Of a stretch of 64,000 bases of DNA, positions 36,584 through 45,934 are shown one piece after another; the stretch's first letter is position 1, and every line of letters begins with the position of its first letter. The notes under the pieces were generated by a model. The model ran no database searches. It was not told the DNA's origin and saw only the letters and a list, made by a program, of their open reading frames with translations. Made by a program: the position numbers and the translations under genes. This stretch comes from AP-15 sp963785565 (GTDB lineage: Bacteria; Pseudomonadota; Alphaproteobacteria; ATCC43930; CGMCC-115725): NCBI GenBank assembly GCA_963785565.1, contig CAWAVV010000020.1, forward strand, positions 186,001 through 250,000, in the 5' to 3' direction.

Positions 36584-37828
36584 TCAGTCAGCCGAGGTCG
36601 GCTCGATCTTCTGCTCCGCAGCGGTCCGCGCCGCGCGGCGGGTGATCAAGGTCACCGGCGCGCACAGCACGACCATCAAAGTGCCGAGGATGACAAAGCT
36701 CTGACCAGCGCCCCAACGGTCTGCGATCATGCCCATCGCCGGCGGGATCACGATCGCCGCCAGGCGGTTCATGGTCTGTCGCAACCCGACCACCGAGCCC
36801 TGGCGGTGCGGGCCGACGGCCTTTGCCTGCACCGAAAACATCATCGGCTGGACGACGCCTTGCAGCCAGCCCCGCAACGCCTGCGCCACGAACAGCAAAG
36901 CGAAGACGCCGCCAAGAAATGGGGTCGCGCAGATCAGGAAAATCGACACCACGGTGCCGCTCAGCATCGTGCGCTGAGGATCCCCGAGCCGCATCGCCCG
37001 CCCGGCAAATAGCGAGCCCAGGCCGGCCATTATTTCGGTCGCTGCGAACAGAACGCCGATCGACGTGCCGGTCAGCCCGAGCCCCTTGACATAGACGACA
37101 TAAAGCGAGCTCTGCACGCCGTTGGTCGCGGTGCGTAGAAAGATGATCGCCATCGTCGTCGCCACCGCCGGGATCGCCATCAGCGCGAAACAGCGAACAT
37201 AGTCGGGCAGTCGCGGCAGCGCGTCCCTGACGCGGAAGCGGGACCGGCGGGGCGGGTCCTGGGCTTCGCTTGCCGCAAGCTGCGCCTCGGGCGCACGCAG
37301 CAATGCAACGGTCAGCGCGGCGCCCCAGGCGAAGCCGAGCCCATAAGACGGCCAAGCGCCGCCGAAATCCCAGGCCACACCGGCAATCATCGGCGCTAAT
37401 GTCGTACCGAAACGAGCGAAGAAACTGAACCGGCCGAGATATTCGGCCTCTCCCTCGGCCAATTGGGCGATCAAGGTCTGCGAGCCCGACCAGGCAAACT
37501 GCAGGGCGCCGCCATTGACGATTTGCAGCAGGAGCAATGGCCAGAACCACGGCACCAGCGGAAATACCGGCGCCAACGCCATCGCCGTCCAGACGAAGAA
37601 CAACGTCACCCGACGGGTGCCAAACCGGTCCATCAGCACCCCGACGTGGATCGACAGGAACACCGCCAGCAACGAGCGCCCACCGACAAGCATGCCGATC
37701 TCGCTCGCGCTCATACCGATCGAGAGGCCGTAAAGCGGGATCAGGAACGTGTAGAATTCGGTGTAGCCCATGGCGAACGGCCCGGCGACGTAAAGCGACG
37801 CCGGCGGTCGTGACGGGCGACCAGACAT
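36584..37828 (-). CDS. MFS transporter, copy 2 of tandem pair
   Basis: A 414-residue MFS permease paralogous to the gene at 34793 (AGPFAMGYTEFYTFLIPLYG, MDRFGTRRVTLFFVWTAMAL, GLRQTMNRLAAIVIPPAMGM). The frame is open upstream to 38878 across the antisense of the M20 peptidase gene. ATG 37828 is chosen because homology to copy 1 begins about 12 codons later; no convincing ribosome site is visible. Confidence 0.85.
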   Translation of the reverse strand: MSGRPSRPPASLYVAGPFAMGYTEFYTFLIPLYGLSIGMSASEIGMLVGGRSLLAVFLSIHVGVLMDRFGTRRVTLFFVWTAMALAPVFPLVPWFWPLLLLQIVNGGALQFAWSGSQTLIAQLAEGEAEYLGRFSFFARFGTTLAPMIAGVAWDFGGAWPSYGLGFAWGAALTVALLRAPEAQLAASEAQDPPRRSRFRVRDALPRLPDYVRCFALMAIPAVATTMAIIFLRTATNGVQSSLYVVYVKGLGLTGTSIGVLFAATEIMAGLGSLFAGRAMRLGDPQRTMLSGTVVSIFLICATPFLGGVFALLFVAQALRGWLQGVVQPMMFSVQAKAVGPHRQGSVVGLRQTMNRLAAIVIPPAMGMIADRWGAGQSFVILGTLMVVLCAPVTLITRRAARTAAEQKIEPTSAD

Positions 37829-37884
37829 TCGCGGGAGATCGACTGCGAAATCGCTGGCTTTGGCGAAGGCGCAACAGCGCCGTT

Positions 37885-39048
37885 CTAGGCGGCGGCCACC
37901 TCGAGAATGGTCAGCGCCAGGGCCTGGGCGCGGGGCACCATCGTGTCGATGCGGCACCATTCGTCGTCGGTGTGGGCATTGCCGCCGACCGGGCCGGTCG
38001 CGCACAGGGTCGGGGTGCCGAGCGCCGCGGTGAAGCCGCTGTCGGCCGAGCCGCCGGTCGCCTCGCCGCCGATCCCGGGCATGCCGAGCCCGGCCGCCGA
38101 GCGGGCGTAAAAGTCGAGCAATTCGCGGCTTGCCTGATCCTGTTCGAGAGGCAGGAAACTGCCCTCGCGCAGGATGCGGCTTTCGCTGCCCGGCAATTCG
38201 CAGCAATTGCAGATCTCGCGCACCTCGCCGAGGATCTTTTCCATGATGTTCAAGGTCGGGAAGCGCACGTCGATGCCCGCGGTGGCGCGGGGCGCCACGG
38301 TGTTGACCGATTGACCGCCTTGGATCAGCCCGACATTGACCGTCGTGCCGAGATCGTAGTCGGTCAATTTGTGCAGGCGCTGGATCTTGCGCGCCATCGC
38401 CTCGATGGCGCTGACCCCCTGGGCATGGGCCGCACCCGAATGGGAGGCGCGTCCGGTCACCTCCAATTCGATAAAGGCGGCTCCCTTGCGCCGCGAGACG
38501 AGATTGCCGGAGGGCCGCCCGGGCTCGGCATTGAATACAGCGCGTGCGTCCTTCGCTTCGGCCTCGATCACCGGACGGGAAGAGGGCGAGGCGATCTCCT
38601 CGTCGGCGGTGTAGAGCCCGGTCAACGGGCCGCGCGCGCCGAACCGGCGCAGCGCATCGAGCACGAAGCTGTTCATCACCAGGCCCGCCTTCATATCGGC
38701 GACCCCGGGTCCGAAAGCCTGATTGCCGTCGATGCGAAACGGCCGCTGCGCGACGGTGCCGTCGGGAAACACCGTGTCGCAATGACCCATCAACACGATC
38801 GGCCGATTGCCGCCGCCACCACCGGGCAGGCGCGCCGCCATGCAGTCGCCGAACCGTTCGTTCGGGAACATCTCGCAAGGGATCCCGGCCGCTTCGAGCC
38901 AGGCGCGGAGCCGGTCTTCGACCATATCGACGCCACGCTTGTTGTAGCTGCCGGAATCGATGTTCACGAGTTCGGCCAGCAGGGCGACCATCGCCTGATG
39001 CTGACGGCCGAGATGCTCGATAATGGCGGTCCTTGCCTCGACGCTCAT
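37885..39048 (-). CDS. M20-family metallopeptidase (carboxypeptidase G2-like)
   Basis: A 387-residue di-zinc peptidase/deacylase: MGHCDTVFPDGT with the first His/Asp pair, GPGVADMKAGLVM with the bridging Asp, TADEEIASPSSR with the catalytic Glu pair, and GNAHTDDEW at the C-terminal His. The small dimerisation domain lies around TGRASHSGAAHAQGVSAIEA. Relatives remove glutamate or other amino acids from acylated forms. ATG 39048 follows a GGAGCGCC stretch. Confidence 0.87.
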   Translation of the reverse strand: MSVEARTAIIEHLGRQHQAMVALLAELVNIDSGSYNKRGVDMVEDRLRAWLEAAGIPCEMFPNERFGDCMAARLPGGGGGNRPIVLMGHCDTVFPDGTVAQRPFRIDGNQAFGPGVADMKAGLVMNSFVLDALRRFGARGPLTGLYTADEEIASPSSRPVIEAEAKDARAVFNAEPGRPSGNLVSRRKGAAFIELEVTGRASHSGAAHAQGVSAIEAMARKIQRLHKLTDYDLGTTVNVGLIQGGQSVNTVAPRATAGIDVRFPTLNIMEKILGEVREICNCCELPGSESRILREGSFLPLEQDQASRELLDFYARSAAGLGMPGIGGEATGGSADSGFTAALGTPTLCATGPVGGNAHTDDEWCRIDTMVPRAQALALTILEVAAA

Positions 39049-39165
39049 GGACGGCGCTCCGATTGAACTATTTGCGGGCGCGCAGAGTAGTTCGTTCGGC
39101 CGTGGCAAGCGAGACGCCCGGTGCGCTGCCCCTCGGCCGGGCACTTTTCCGGAAGCGTGGGCGGG

Positions 39166-39894
39166 CTAACGGACCTTCATCTCGCCCAAATAGGCGTGGC
39201 GGATCTGCTCGTTCTGGCGCAGTTCGGCGGCGGGGCCGCTCAGCACCACCTGGCCGGTTTGCAGGACATAGGCGCGGTCGGCGATCTGTAGCGCCATATT
39301 GGCGTTCTGCTCGACCATGAAGATCGTCGTGCCCTGGCGGTTGATTTCGCGGATGATGTCAAAGACCTGCTCGACATAGGCCGGCGAGAGACCCATCGAC
39401 GGCTCGTCCATGCACAATAGCTTGGGCCGCGCCATCAGGGCCCGGCCGATCGCGACCATCTGCTGCTCGCCGCCGGACAAGGTGCCGGCGAGCTGGCGCA
39501 GCCGCTCCTCGACCCGCGGGAAGAGCGTGAAGACACGGGCGAGGTCCTCGCCGAATTCCGGTCCGCGGCGGCGGGTATAGGCGCCCATTTCAAGATTTTC
39601 GTAGACCGTCATGCGCGGGAACAGCCGCCGCGCCTCGAGCACCGGGGCGATGCCGCGGCGCACCCGCTCGGCGGTGCTTACCCCCTTCAACGATCGTTCC
39701 TCGAACAGGATGTCGCCAACGGTCGGCGATACGGTCCCCATGATCGCCTTCATCGTCGTCGATTTGCCCGACGCGTTGCCCCCGAGCAGAGAGACGATTT
39801 CGCCGGCCTCGATGCGGTAATCGACCGATTTCAGCACATGAAGGTCGCCGTAATGGGTATCGACCGCACGAAACTCGAGCATCGGCGAACTCAT
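39166..39894 (-). CDS. livF: Branched-chain amino-acid-type ABC ATPase LivF
   Basis: A 242-residue ATPase of the LivF group: Walker A GGNASGKSTT (Ala replaces the more usual Gly), signature LSGGEQQMVAIGRALM, Walker B LLCMDEPSMGLSP and a C-terminal YLGEMKVR. It overlaps the LivM-LivG fusion gene by four bases. With the other four genes it forms a hydrophobic-amino-acid or amide/aromatic-acid importer; HAAT-type systems are often reused for catabolic substrates. Confidence 0.93.
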   Translation of the reverse strand: MSSPMLEFRAVDTHYGDLHVLKSVDYRIEAGEIVSLLGGNASGKSTTMKAIMGTVSPTVGDILFEERSLKGVSTAERVRRGIAPVLEARRLFPRMTVYENLEMGAYTRRRGPEFGEDLARVFTLFPRVEERLRQLAGTLSGGEQQMVAIGRALMARPKLLCMDEPSMGLSPAYVEQVFDIIREINRQGTTIFMVEQNANMALQIADRAYVLQTGQVVLSGPAAELRQNEQIRHAYLGEMKVR

Positions 39895-41939
39895 GCGAAC
39901 ACAGCACTCCGGCCGAGATAGGCGCGGATCACCTCCTCGTCGCGGCGCACCGCATCGGGCGTCCCTTCGGCGATCTTCTCGCCGTGGTCGAGCACCACGA
40001 CCTGGTCCGCCAGGCTGACGACGACATCGAGCTTGTGCTCGATCAGCAAGATCGTCAGCCCGTGCCGATGCAGGCTCTTGATCTGGTCGGCGAGTTCAAG
40101 GGTTTCTGCCGGGTTCATTCCCGCGGTCGGTTCGTCGAGCAGCAACAGCTTTGGCCGCGAGGCGAGCGAACGGGCGATCTCGGCCCGCCGGCGATTGGCA
40201 TAGGACAGGCTCGCGGCAAGATGGTCAGCCCTCGGCAGCAGCCGGTTGCCGAACAACGCCAGGATCTCGAACGCGCGTTCGCGCGCCGCTTCCTCCTCGC
40301 GGCGGGTTCGCGGCAGGCGCAACAGCGCGCGCACCGGGCCGGTGGCGAGCCGCGCATGCATGCCGATCATGACGTTTTCCAGGACGGTCAGGTTCGGAAA
40401 CAGGCGGATGTTCTGAAAGGTGCGGGCAATGCCGCGGTCGAGCACGACATGCGGCCGCCGCCCGCCGATAGCTTCACCGGCAAAGCTGATCTTGCCGCTA
40501 TCGGGCCGCAGCAAGCCGGTTACCGCGTTGAACAGCGTCGACTTACCGGAGCCGTTCGGCCCGATCACGGCAACGACCGAGTGCGCCGGAACGCTCAATT
40601 CGACGGATCGCAAAGCGACCAGCCCGCCAAACTGCACGGTCAGGCCGGAAACCTCGAGCAGAGGGCCCGGCGCCGTGCGATCGACCGCGCCCAGAACCGG
40701 CAGATTGTCGAACCCGCCGCTTCCCACATGGGCCGCCTGCTCGGCCAGGGTCAAACCCGGCACTCGCCGCGACGCCGGGATCAGTCCCTGGCGGCGATAG
40801 AGCATCATGAAAACGAGGATGAGCCCGAAGATCAGCTCGATCGAAGAGGCCAGCTCAACATGTTGAAGCCAGTCGACATTGACCAGACGGCCCAGAGCGT
40901 GAAGCCATTGGGACAAATCCTCAAGAAACCAGGATTGCAGGATCTGCAGCAGCAATGCGCCGACGACGACGCCCCAGACACTGCCGATCCCGCCGAAGAC
41001 GATCATGACGAGGACCATGACCGATACCGGAAACATGAACATGTCCGGCGTCGCGGTCTGCAACTTGGCGATGTAGAGTGTGCCGGTCGCCCCGGCGAAG
41101 GCAGCGCCGGTGGCAAAGGCGAGCAACTTCATTCGAACCAAATCGACGCCCATCGCCGCGGCGGCGATCTCGTCCTCGCGGATCGCCATCCAGGCGCGCC
41201 CGATGCGCGAATCCTTGAGGCGCAGGCTCGTCAGGATCAGCAAAGCGACAAGAGCTACTCCGACGTAATAATACGGAGTGGCGCTGACCCCGAAATCGAA
41301 GCCGAAGAGCCGCGGCGGGGCGACCCCGTTGAGGCCCATCGCGCCATTCGTCAGCGAGGGCCAGTTGCGCACGACGATCGGCACGATTTCACCGAAGCCC
41401 AAGGTGACGATCGCCAGATAGTCGCCCTTGAGCCGCAAGGTCGGGGCGCCGAACAACGCGCCGCACAGTGCCGCGATCGCCGCCGAGCCCGGCAGCATCA
41501 GCCAGAACGAGACCTGAAAATGGACGAAGTCGCCGGCCGTCGTATGGTTTCGGGCAACGAGGCCGAGCCATTGGAACGGCCCCCAGAAGCTGGTCCATTC
41601 CGGCTGCAGCTGCCATGAGCTGAGGATGCCGTAGGCATAGGCGCCGATCGCGAAGAACGCGGCATAGCCAAGGTCGAGGAGACCGGCGAAGCCGACAACG
41701 ATATTGAGCCCAAGCGCCAGCGCGGCGAAGGAGAGCGCATTGGCGATCGAATCGATATCCGCGTCGTTGCGGTGCACGAGCGGGAACAGCAGCGCCGCCG
41801 CCGCGATGCACGAGATGCCGAGACGGGCCCGGCTGCCGGGTCGCATACGCGCGATCCATCGGAGCACGGGCGTCCTCGCCCTCAGGGTGGGCCAGAGGCC
41901 CACGGTCCCGACCGGCGGCGGTTCGCCGATTTCGGCCAT
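39891..41939 (-). CDS. LivM-LivG fusion (permease plus ATPase)
   Basis: A 682-residue protein joining a LivM-like permease (about 10 hydrophobic segments, residues 40-370; LNIVVGFAGLLDLGYAAFFA) to a LivG ATPase (about 430-682). The latter has GPNGSGKSTLFNAVTGLLRP, SYANRRRAEIARSLA and LLLLDEPTAGMNPAE. These are usually separate genes, although such fusions are known. ATG 41939 lies one base after the livH stop. The linker (roughly 380-430) is Pro/Arg-rich. Confidence 0.92.
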   Translation of the reverse strand: MAEIGEPPPVGTVGLWPTLRARTPVLRWIARMRPGSRARLGISCIAAAALLFPLVHRNDADIDSIANALSFAALALGLNIVVGFAGLLDLGYAAFFAIGAYAYGILSSWQLQPEWTSFWGPFQWLGLVARNHTTAGDFVHFQVSFWLMLPGSAAIAALCGALFGAPTLRLKGDYLAIVTLGFGEIVPIVVRNWPSLTNGAMGLNGVAPPRLFGFDFGVSATPYYYVGVALVALLILTSLRLKDSRIGRAWMAIREDEIAAAAMGVDLVRMKLLAFATGAAFAGATGTLYIAKLQTATPDMFMFPVSVMVLVMIVFGGIGSVWGVVVGALLLQILQSWFLEDLSQWLHALGRLVNVDWLQHVELASSIELIFGLILVFMMLYRRQGLIPASRRVPGLTLAEQAAHVGSGGFDNLPVLGAVDRTAPGPLLEVSGLTVQFGGLVALRSVELSVPAHSVVAVIGPNGSGKSTLFNAVTGLLRPDSGKISFAGEAIGGRRPHVVLDRGIARTFQNIRLFPNLTVLENVMIGMHARLATGPVRALLRLPRTRREEEAARERAFEILALFGNRLLPRADHLAASLSYANRRRAEIARSLASRPKLLLLDEPTAGMNPAETLELADQIKSLHRHGLTILLIEHKLDVVVSLADQVVVLDHGEKIAEGTPDAVRRDEEVIRAYLGRSAVFA

Positions 41940-41940
41940 C

Positions 41941-42870
41941 TCAGGATTTGGTCGGGGTGGCCCGGCCGAAGAGGCCGTTCGGGACAAACACCAGGACGAG
42001 GATCAGGATCGAAAAGATGATCACGTCGGTCCATCGCACCGCGATCAATTGACCGCCGAGGCTTTCGATCAGCCCGATTATCAGGCCGCCGACCATCGCG
42101 CCCCCGACGCTGCCGATGCCGCCCAGGACAGCGGCGGTAAAAGCCCGCAGCCCGGCGGTGTAGCCGATGATGAAGCTGGTGAAGTTATAGTAAAGGCCGA
42201 AGATCAACGCCGCCGCGCCCGCCAACGCCGAGCCGAGAAAAAACGCGGTAACGATCACCCGGTCGACTTCGACCCCCATCATCCGCGCCGCCTCGGCGTC
42301 TTGCGCGGTCGCCCGCATCGCCTTGCCGAGGCGGGTGCGATGGACGAACAGGTGCAACGCCACCATCAACACCGCGGTGACGCCCCAGATCAGCACCTCC
42401 TTCATTTCCACGACTACCTGGCCGAACTGCCAACGTATGACCGGAAGCGGGTTGGGGAAATTCTGCGTGCCTGCGCCGACAGTCAGCAGGATGATGTTGA
42501 ACAGGATGTAGGACACCCCGATCGTCGTGATCATTGCCGCCGGGCCACGGACGCCGCGCAAGGGCCGCAGCGAAATGCGCTCGATCGCGACGCCGAGACC
42601 GCCCGCCGCGAGCATCGTGACCACGAAGGCAAAGGCGAGGACCCCGGCGAGCGCGAAGCCGGTCAGCACGCGGGTCTGACCGGAGACCCCGAGCAGCTCG
42701 AGCGCCCACATGCCGACGAACGAACTGATCATAAACACGTTGAAATGGGCAAAATTGATCAGCTCGAGGATGCCGTAGACGAGCGTGAAGCCGAGCGCCA
42801 AGAGCGCGTACATAGCCCCCAGGCTCAACCCGTTGACTACCTGCTGCAGCAGCACCGCATAATCGGTCAT
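41941..42870 (-). CDS. livH: Branched-chain amino-acid-type ABC permease LivH
   Basis: A 309-residue inner-membrane permease: QQVVNGLSLGAMYALLALGF at the N-terminus, TAQDAEAARMMGVEVDRVI as the ATPase-contact loop, and FTAAVLGGIGSVGGAMVGG. It is followed immediately by the LivM-LivG fusion and preceded by the binding protein 49 bases away. Confidence 0.95.
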   Translation of the reverse strand: MTDYAVLLQQVVNGLSLGAMYALLALGFTLVYGILELINFAHFNVFMISSFVGMWALELLGVSGQTRVLTGFALAGVLAFAFVVTMLAAGGLGVAIERISLRPLRGVRGPAAMITTIGVSYILFNIILLTVGAGTQNFPNPLPVIRWQFGQVVVEMKEVLIWGVTAVLMVALHLFVHRTRLGKAMRATAQDAEAARMMGVEVDRVIVTAFFLGSALAGAAALIFGLYYNFTSFIIGYTAGLRAFTAAVLGGIGSVGGAMVGGLIIGLIESLGGQLIAVRWTDVIIFSILILVLVFVPNGLFGRATPTKS

Positions 42871-42919
42871 GTCGAGGCGGTGCCCCGGTTCACCGCGCGC
42901 CTTTCAGCGAGACGGCAGG

Positions 42920-44164
42920 TCACGAGCTCGCGGGCGCCACCCCAAGATACTTGTACTGGTGGAGGACGTCGTCGAGCGGATATTTGTCGTTCCGGGTAAT
43001 CCGAAAGACGCTGACCACTCGGTTCTCGATATCGCCATTGGGGTCAAAGCTGACTTCGCCCTGCAAGGTCTTGACATGCGACTGCTGGATCGCATCGCGA
43101 ATCGCATCCCGGGTTACTTCCTTGCCCGAAGCAGCGACGGTTTTGACCGCGTCGAGGATAACCAGCGCCGCATCATAGGCGGTGATCGAGTAGTTGTCGG
43201 GTTGCGTGCCGTACTTCTTGGCAAATCGTTCGATCATCGGCGCCGCATCGGGATTTTCGACCATGTTTGGCGATGCGGTCGTCGCGTACCATCCCTGAGC
43301 TGCCGGGAACCCGCCGCCCTTCAGGATCTCGGCGCCGTATACCCCGTCACCGCCGCTTTTGACGATGTCTGGCAGAATGTCGTAGGACTGCTTGACGACC
43401 TTGACCCCGGCCTGGGCTACCCCTCCGTAATATAGCGCGTCGGGATTGAGCGCCTTTATCTTGGTCAGGGTCGTCGTGTAATCGGCCTCTTTCGGGTTCA
43501 GCTGATCGCGCCCGAGCACTTTGATCCCACGTTTCTTAGCTTGCTCCTCGAACGCGTCGGCGAGGCCGACCCCATAGGCGCCGCTGTCGTCGAGCACATA
43601 GACCGATTTCACCTTCAATGTGTCGGCGAAATAATTAGCCATATTTGGACCCTGAAAGGCGTCGGTCGTCACTGTGCGGAAATAGATCGCCTTTCCAGCG
43701 GGCCGATATTGCGCAGCAAATTTCGGGTTGGTGATGTCGGGATTGGTCGAACTCGGCGTGATCGTCGCCAGATTGCCCTGACTGAGGATCGGCGACATCG
43801 CCTTGCCCGAGCCGCTCATCTGCGGCCCGATCGCGGCGACGACCGAATCGTCCGACACCATCTTGCGCGCGTTCGTGGCGGCCTGGGCCGGATCATACTG
43901 CCCGGCGGTCGCGGTGCCATCGTCGAGCAGCAAGACCTCGATCTTGTAGCCGGCGACCCCGCCCGCCGTGTTCGCCTCGTCGATCGCCAGTGTGGCGCCG
44001 TCCTTGATCAGCTCGGCGTCATGCGCGTCGGCGCCGGTAAACGGCAGATTAATGCCGACTTTGACAGTCTTGTCGGCGGCAAAACTCGGTCCCGACCGTC
44101 CGGCCAAAACGCCGACCAAGGCGGTTGTCGACAAACTGATGAGCAAAGAGCGGCGCGATAGCAT
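42920..44164 (-). CDS. Branched-chain amino-acid-type ABC solute-binding protein
   Basis: A 414-residue type-I periplasmic binding protein (LivK-like). The leader MLSRRSLLISLSTTALVGVL resembles a twin-arginine signal with cleavage near SFAADK. The mature part begins VKVGINLPFTGADAHDAELI and has YGGVAQAGVKVVKQ and SITAYDAALVILDAVK. GGGAGG precedes ATG 44164. First gene of the Liv operon; ligand unknown. Confidence 0.93.
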   Translation of the reverse strand: MLSRRSLLISLSTTALVGVLAGRSGPSFAADKTVKVGINLPFTGADAHDAELIKDGATLAIDEANTAGGVAGYKIEVLLLDDGTATAGQYDPAQAATNARKMVSDDSVVAAIGPQMSGSGKAMSPILSQGNLATITPSSTNPDITNPKFAAQYRPAGKAIYFRTVTTDAFQGPNMANYFADTLKVKSVYVLDDSGAYGVGLADAFEEQAKKRGIKVLGRDQLNPKEADYTTTLTKIKALNPDALYYGGVAQAGVKVVKQSYDILPDIVKSGGDGVYGAEILKGGGFPAAQGWYATTASPNMVENPDAAPMIERFAKKYGTQPDNYSITAYDAALVILDAVKTVAASGKEVTRDAIRDAIQQSHVKTLQGEVSFDPNGDIENRVVSVFRITRNDKYPLDDVLHQYKYLGVAPASS

Positions 44165-44416
44165 ATTCGACCTCCCTGTTTCGAGCTTCGACCGTTGCCC
44201 CGGCAAATGCCGTGCCGCCCCCTCGGCGCTGCGGCGAAAAACCGACTTTACCCGATCTTGCGCCGCGGATCAGCCTCCTCTGTTTGATCGGCCTCCGGTT
44301 TGAGGAGACATCGGGTCGCGGCGCGCCCGCCCGCGTAACCCTGGTCATAGCGCAAGTGCTTGCGCGCTAGGGTGCGCCGGAGTAACAAATATGGCGCGCA
44401 ACTTTGGAGTGCGACG

Positions 44417-45019
44417 ATGGCCGAGCAGAATTTCGACGCCCCCGCCCAGGCGGTAACGCCTTCGGGCATCAATCATCTGGTGCTGAACGTCCGCGACATC
44501 GAGGAATCGCACCGGTTCTGGACCGAGATCGTCGGCCTGAAGCAGGTCGGCGAGCTGCACCCTCGCGCGGACCGGCCGAACCCGCCCAAGATGCGCTTTT
44601 ACAGCGGCGACCACAGCGGCAAGCTGACCCATCACGACGTCGCCTTGGTCGAGAGCCCGAACCTGCCGGCGCCGGCCGAATGGGTGCTGTCCGACGGCCG
44701 GGTCGCGATCAACCATGTGGCGCTGACCATGGCGAACCGCGAGGCCTGGCTGAAGCAGCTGGCCTTTTTGCAGAGCCGTGGGGTCAAGTTCAATTGGCGC
44801 GTAAACCATGGGGTCACCCACAGCGTCTACATCAACGATCCCAACGGCTATGGCGTCGAGTTCCTCTACGAAATGCCGCGCGAAATGTGGGAAGGCGACA
44901 TCGACGGCGCGATCAATTGGGCTGAAAACTTGCCGAGCGAGGGCCCCGAAGCGCTGGTCGACCGCACCGACACCCCGAGTTTCGGCAAGCCGCAGACTGC
45001 CGCGGTCCCGGCCGAGTAA
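44417..45019 (+). CDS. VOC-family dioxygenase/glyoxalase-like protein
   Basis: A 200-residue vicinal-oxygen-chelate protein with two beta-alpha-beta-beta-beta modules: GINHLVLNVRDIEESHRFWT and INHVALTMANREAWLKQL, then YINDPNGYGVEFLYE. Metal-ligand positions (His in INH, His in INHVAL, Glu in VEFLYE) are present, as in extradiol dioxygenases. The reaction is not certain. GGAG lies eight bases before ATG 44417. Confidence 0.82.
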   Translation: MAEQNFDAPAQAVTPSGINHLVLNVRDIEESHRFWTEIVGLKQVGELHPRADRPNPPKMRFYSGDHSGKLTHHDVALVESPNLPAPAEWVLSDGRVAINHVALTMANREAWLKQLAFLQSRGVKFNWRVNHGVTHSVYINDPNGYGVEFLYEMPREMWEGDIDGAINWAENLPSEGPEALVDRTDTPSFGKPQTAAVPAE

Positions 45020-45250
45020 GTATCGGCAGAAAGATAGCCGCTGCGCCGAGCGGGGTCGGCCCCGGCCGAGGACCAATTCGCCCCGTTCGACGCCTTAGCC
45101 TCGCCGCCGAGCATGAGCGCCCGTTCGCCCGGGGTCCACTCATCGCGCAGGTTACCAATTCGAGGGGGTTCTCTTGACGGTCACGCGTTGGAGAGCCTAC
45201 ACAGCAGGATCTTTGCTGCCGACAAATGCAGCAACTTAGGGAGAAAGCAG

Positions 45251-45730
45251 ATGGCTCGCATCAGGCATATCGCACTCGTGACTGACGATCCCGCGAAGAC
45301 CGCGGAGTTTTATAAGGAACATTTCGGCCTCACCGAGCTATACCGCCGACCGGGTGACACCGGCGAAAAGGGCGTCTGGCTCAGCGACGGCTACATATAT
45401 TTCGCTATTCTGAAATATGGCGAGGCGGGGGCGCCGAAGCTCGGTCCGGGGCAGACTTCCGACTTGCGCGGCATTCACCACATCGGATTTTATGTAGACG
45501 ACGAACAAGCAACCGCCAAGTCTCTGAGAGACGCGAATTTTTCGCCCGTTCCAATCCCGAAGACCGAAAGATCCGAGATGACGCCGATGGGCGACGCGGT
45601 CAACCTGAAGTATCTGGGTCCCGATGAGGTCCAGATCGATATTCGCAGCCGCGGCTGGAACGAAGCGATCAGCTTTGCGATGCAACGCTACGATCTGACG
45701 CCGATCGTGGAAAAAGAAGCCGCGGAATAA
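45251..45730 (+). CDS. VOC-family protein
   Basis: A 159-residue VOC protein: RIRHIALVTDDPAKTAEFYK, LRGIHHIGFYVDDEQATAKS and a C-terminal VNLKYLGPDEVQIDIR. First and second His positions are present; the final acidic ligand falls in DEVQID. GGGAG precedes ATG 45251 by seven bases. It is 230 bases downstream of the other VOC gene, with nothing supportable in between. Probably an isomerase, lyase or oxygenase acting in the nearby catabolic set. Confidence 0.8.
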   Translation: MARIRHIALVTDDPAKTAEFYKEHFGLTELYRRPGDTGEKGVWLSDGYIYFAILKYGEAGAPKLGPGQTSDLRGIHHIGFYVDDEQATAKSLRDANFSPVPIPKTERSEMTPMGDAVNLKYLGPDEVQIDIRSRGWNEAISFAMQRYDLTPIVEKEAAE

Positions 45731-45738
45731 CCGGCGAA

Positions 45739-45780
45739 CCGGGATCCGGTGTGCGGTGCTCGCCGCTCACCGGATCCCGG
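45739..45780 (+). terminator. Perfect 13-bp inverted repeat after the VOC gene
   Basis: CCGGGATCCGGTG (45739-45751) pairs exactly with CACCGGATCCCGG (45768-45780) around a 16-base loop. It begins eight bases after the VOC stop and separates it from the convergent flavin oxidoreductase gene. Confidence 0.6.
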
Positions 45781-45934
45781 CCTCGCGCCGCGCTGTCGCG
45801 CGCGACACGGGTCCGACCCGCATCGCCGGCCCTCTCAAACTGCCGAAAGCAATAAGATAGACTGGCGGATAGGCCAGTCTGGAGCCTGACGACAACGGCT
45901 CAGCGTGTGCCGCCGACGCGGGGGACAGCTCGGC

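Noticed and set aside
39984..41618. 544-codon plus-strand frame opposite the LivM-LivG fusion
   Set aside because: Shadow of a strongly conserved gene; no recognisable domain.
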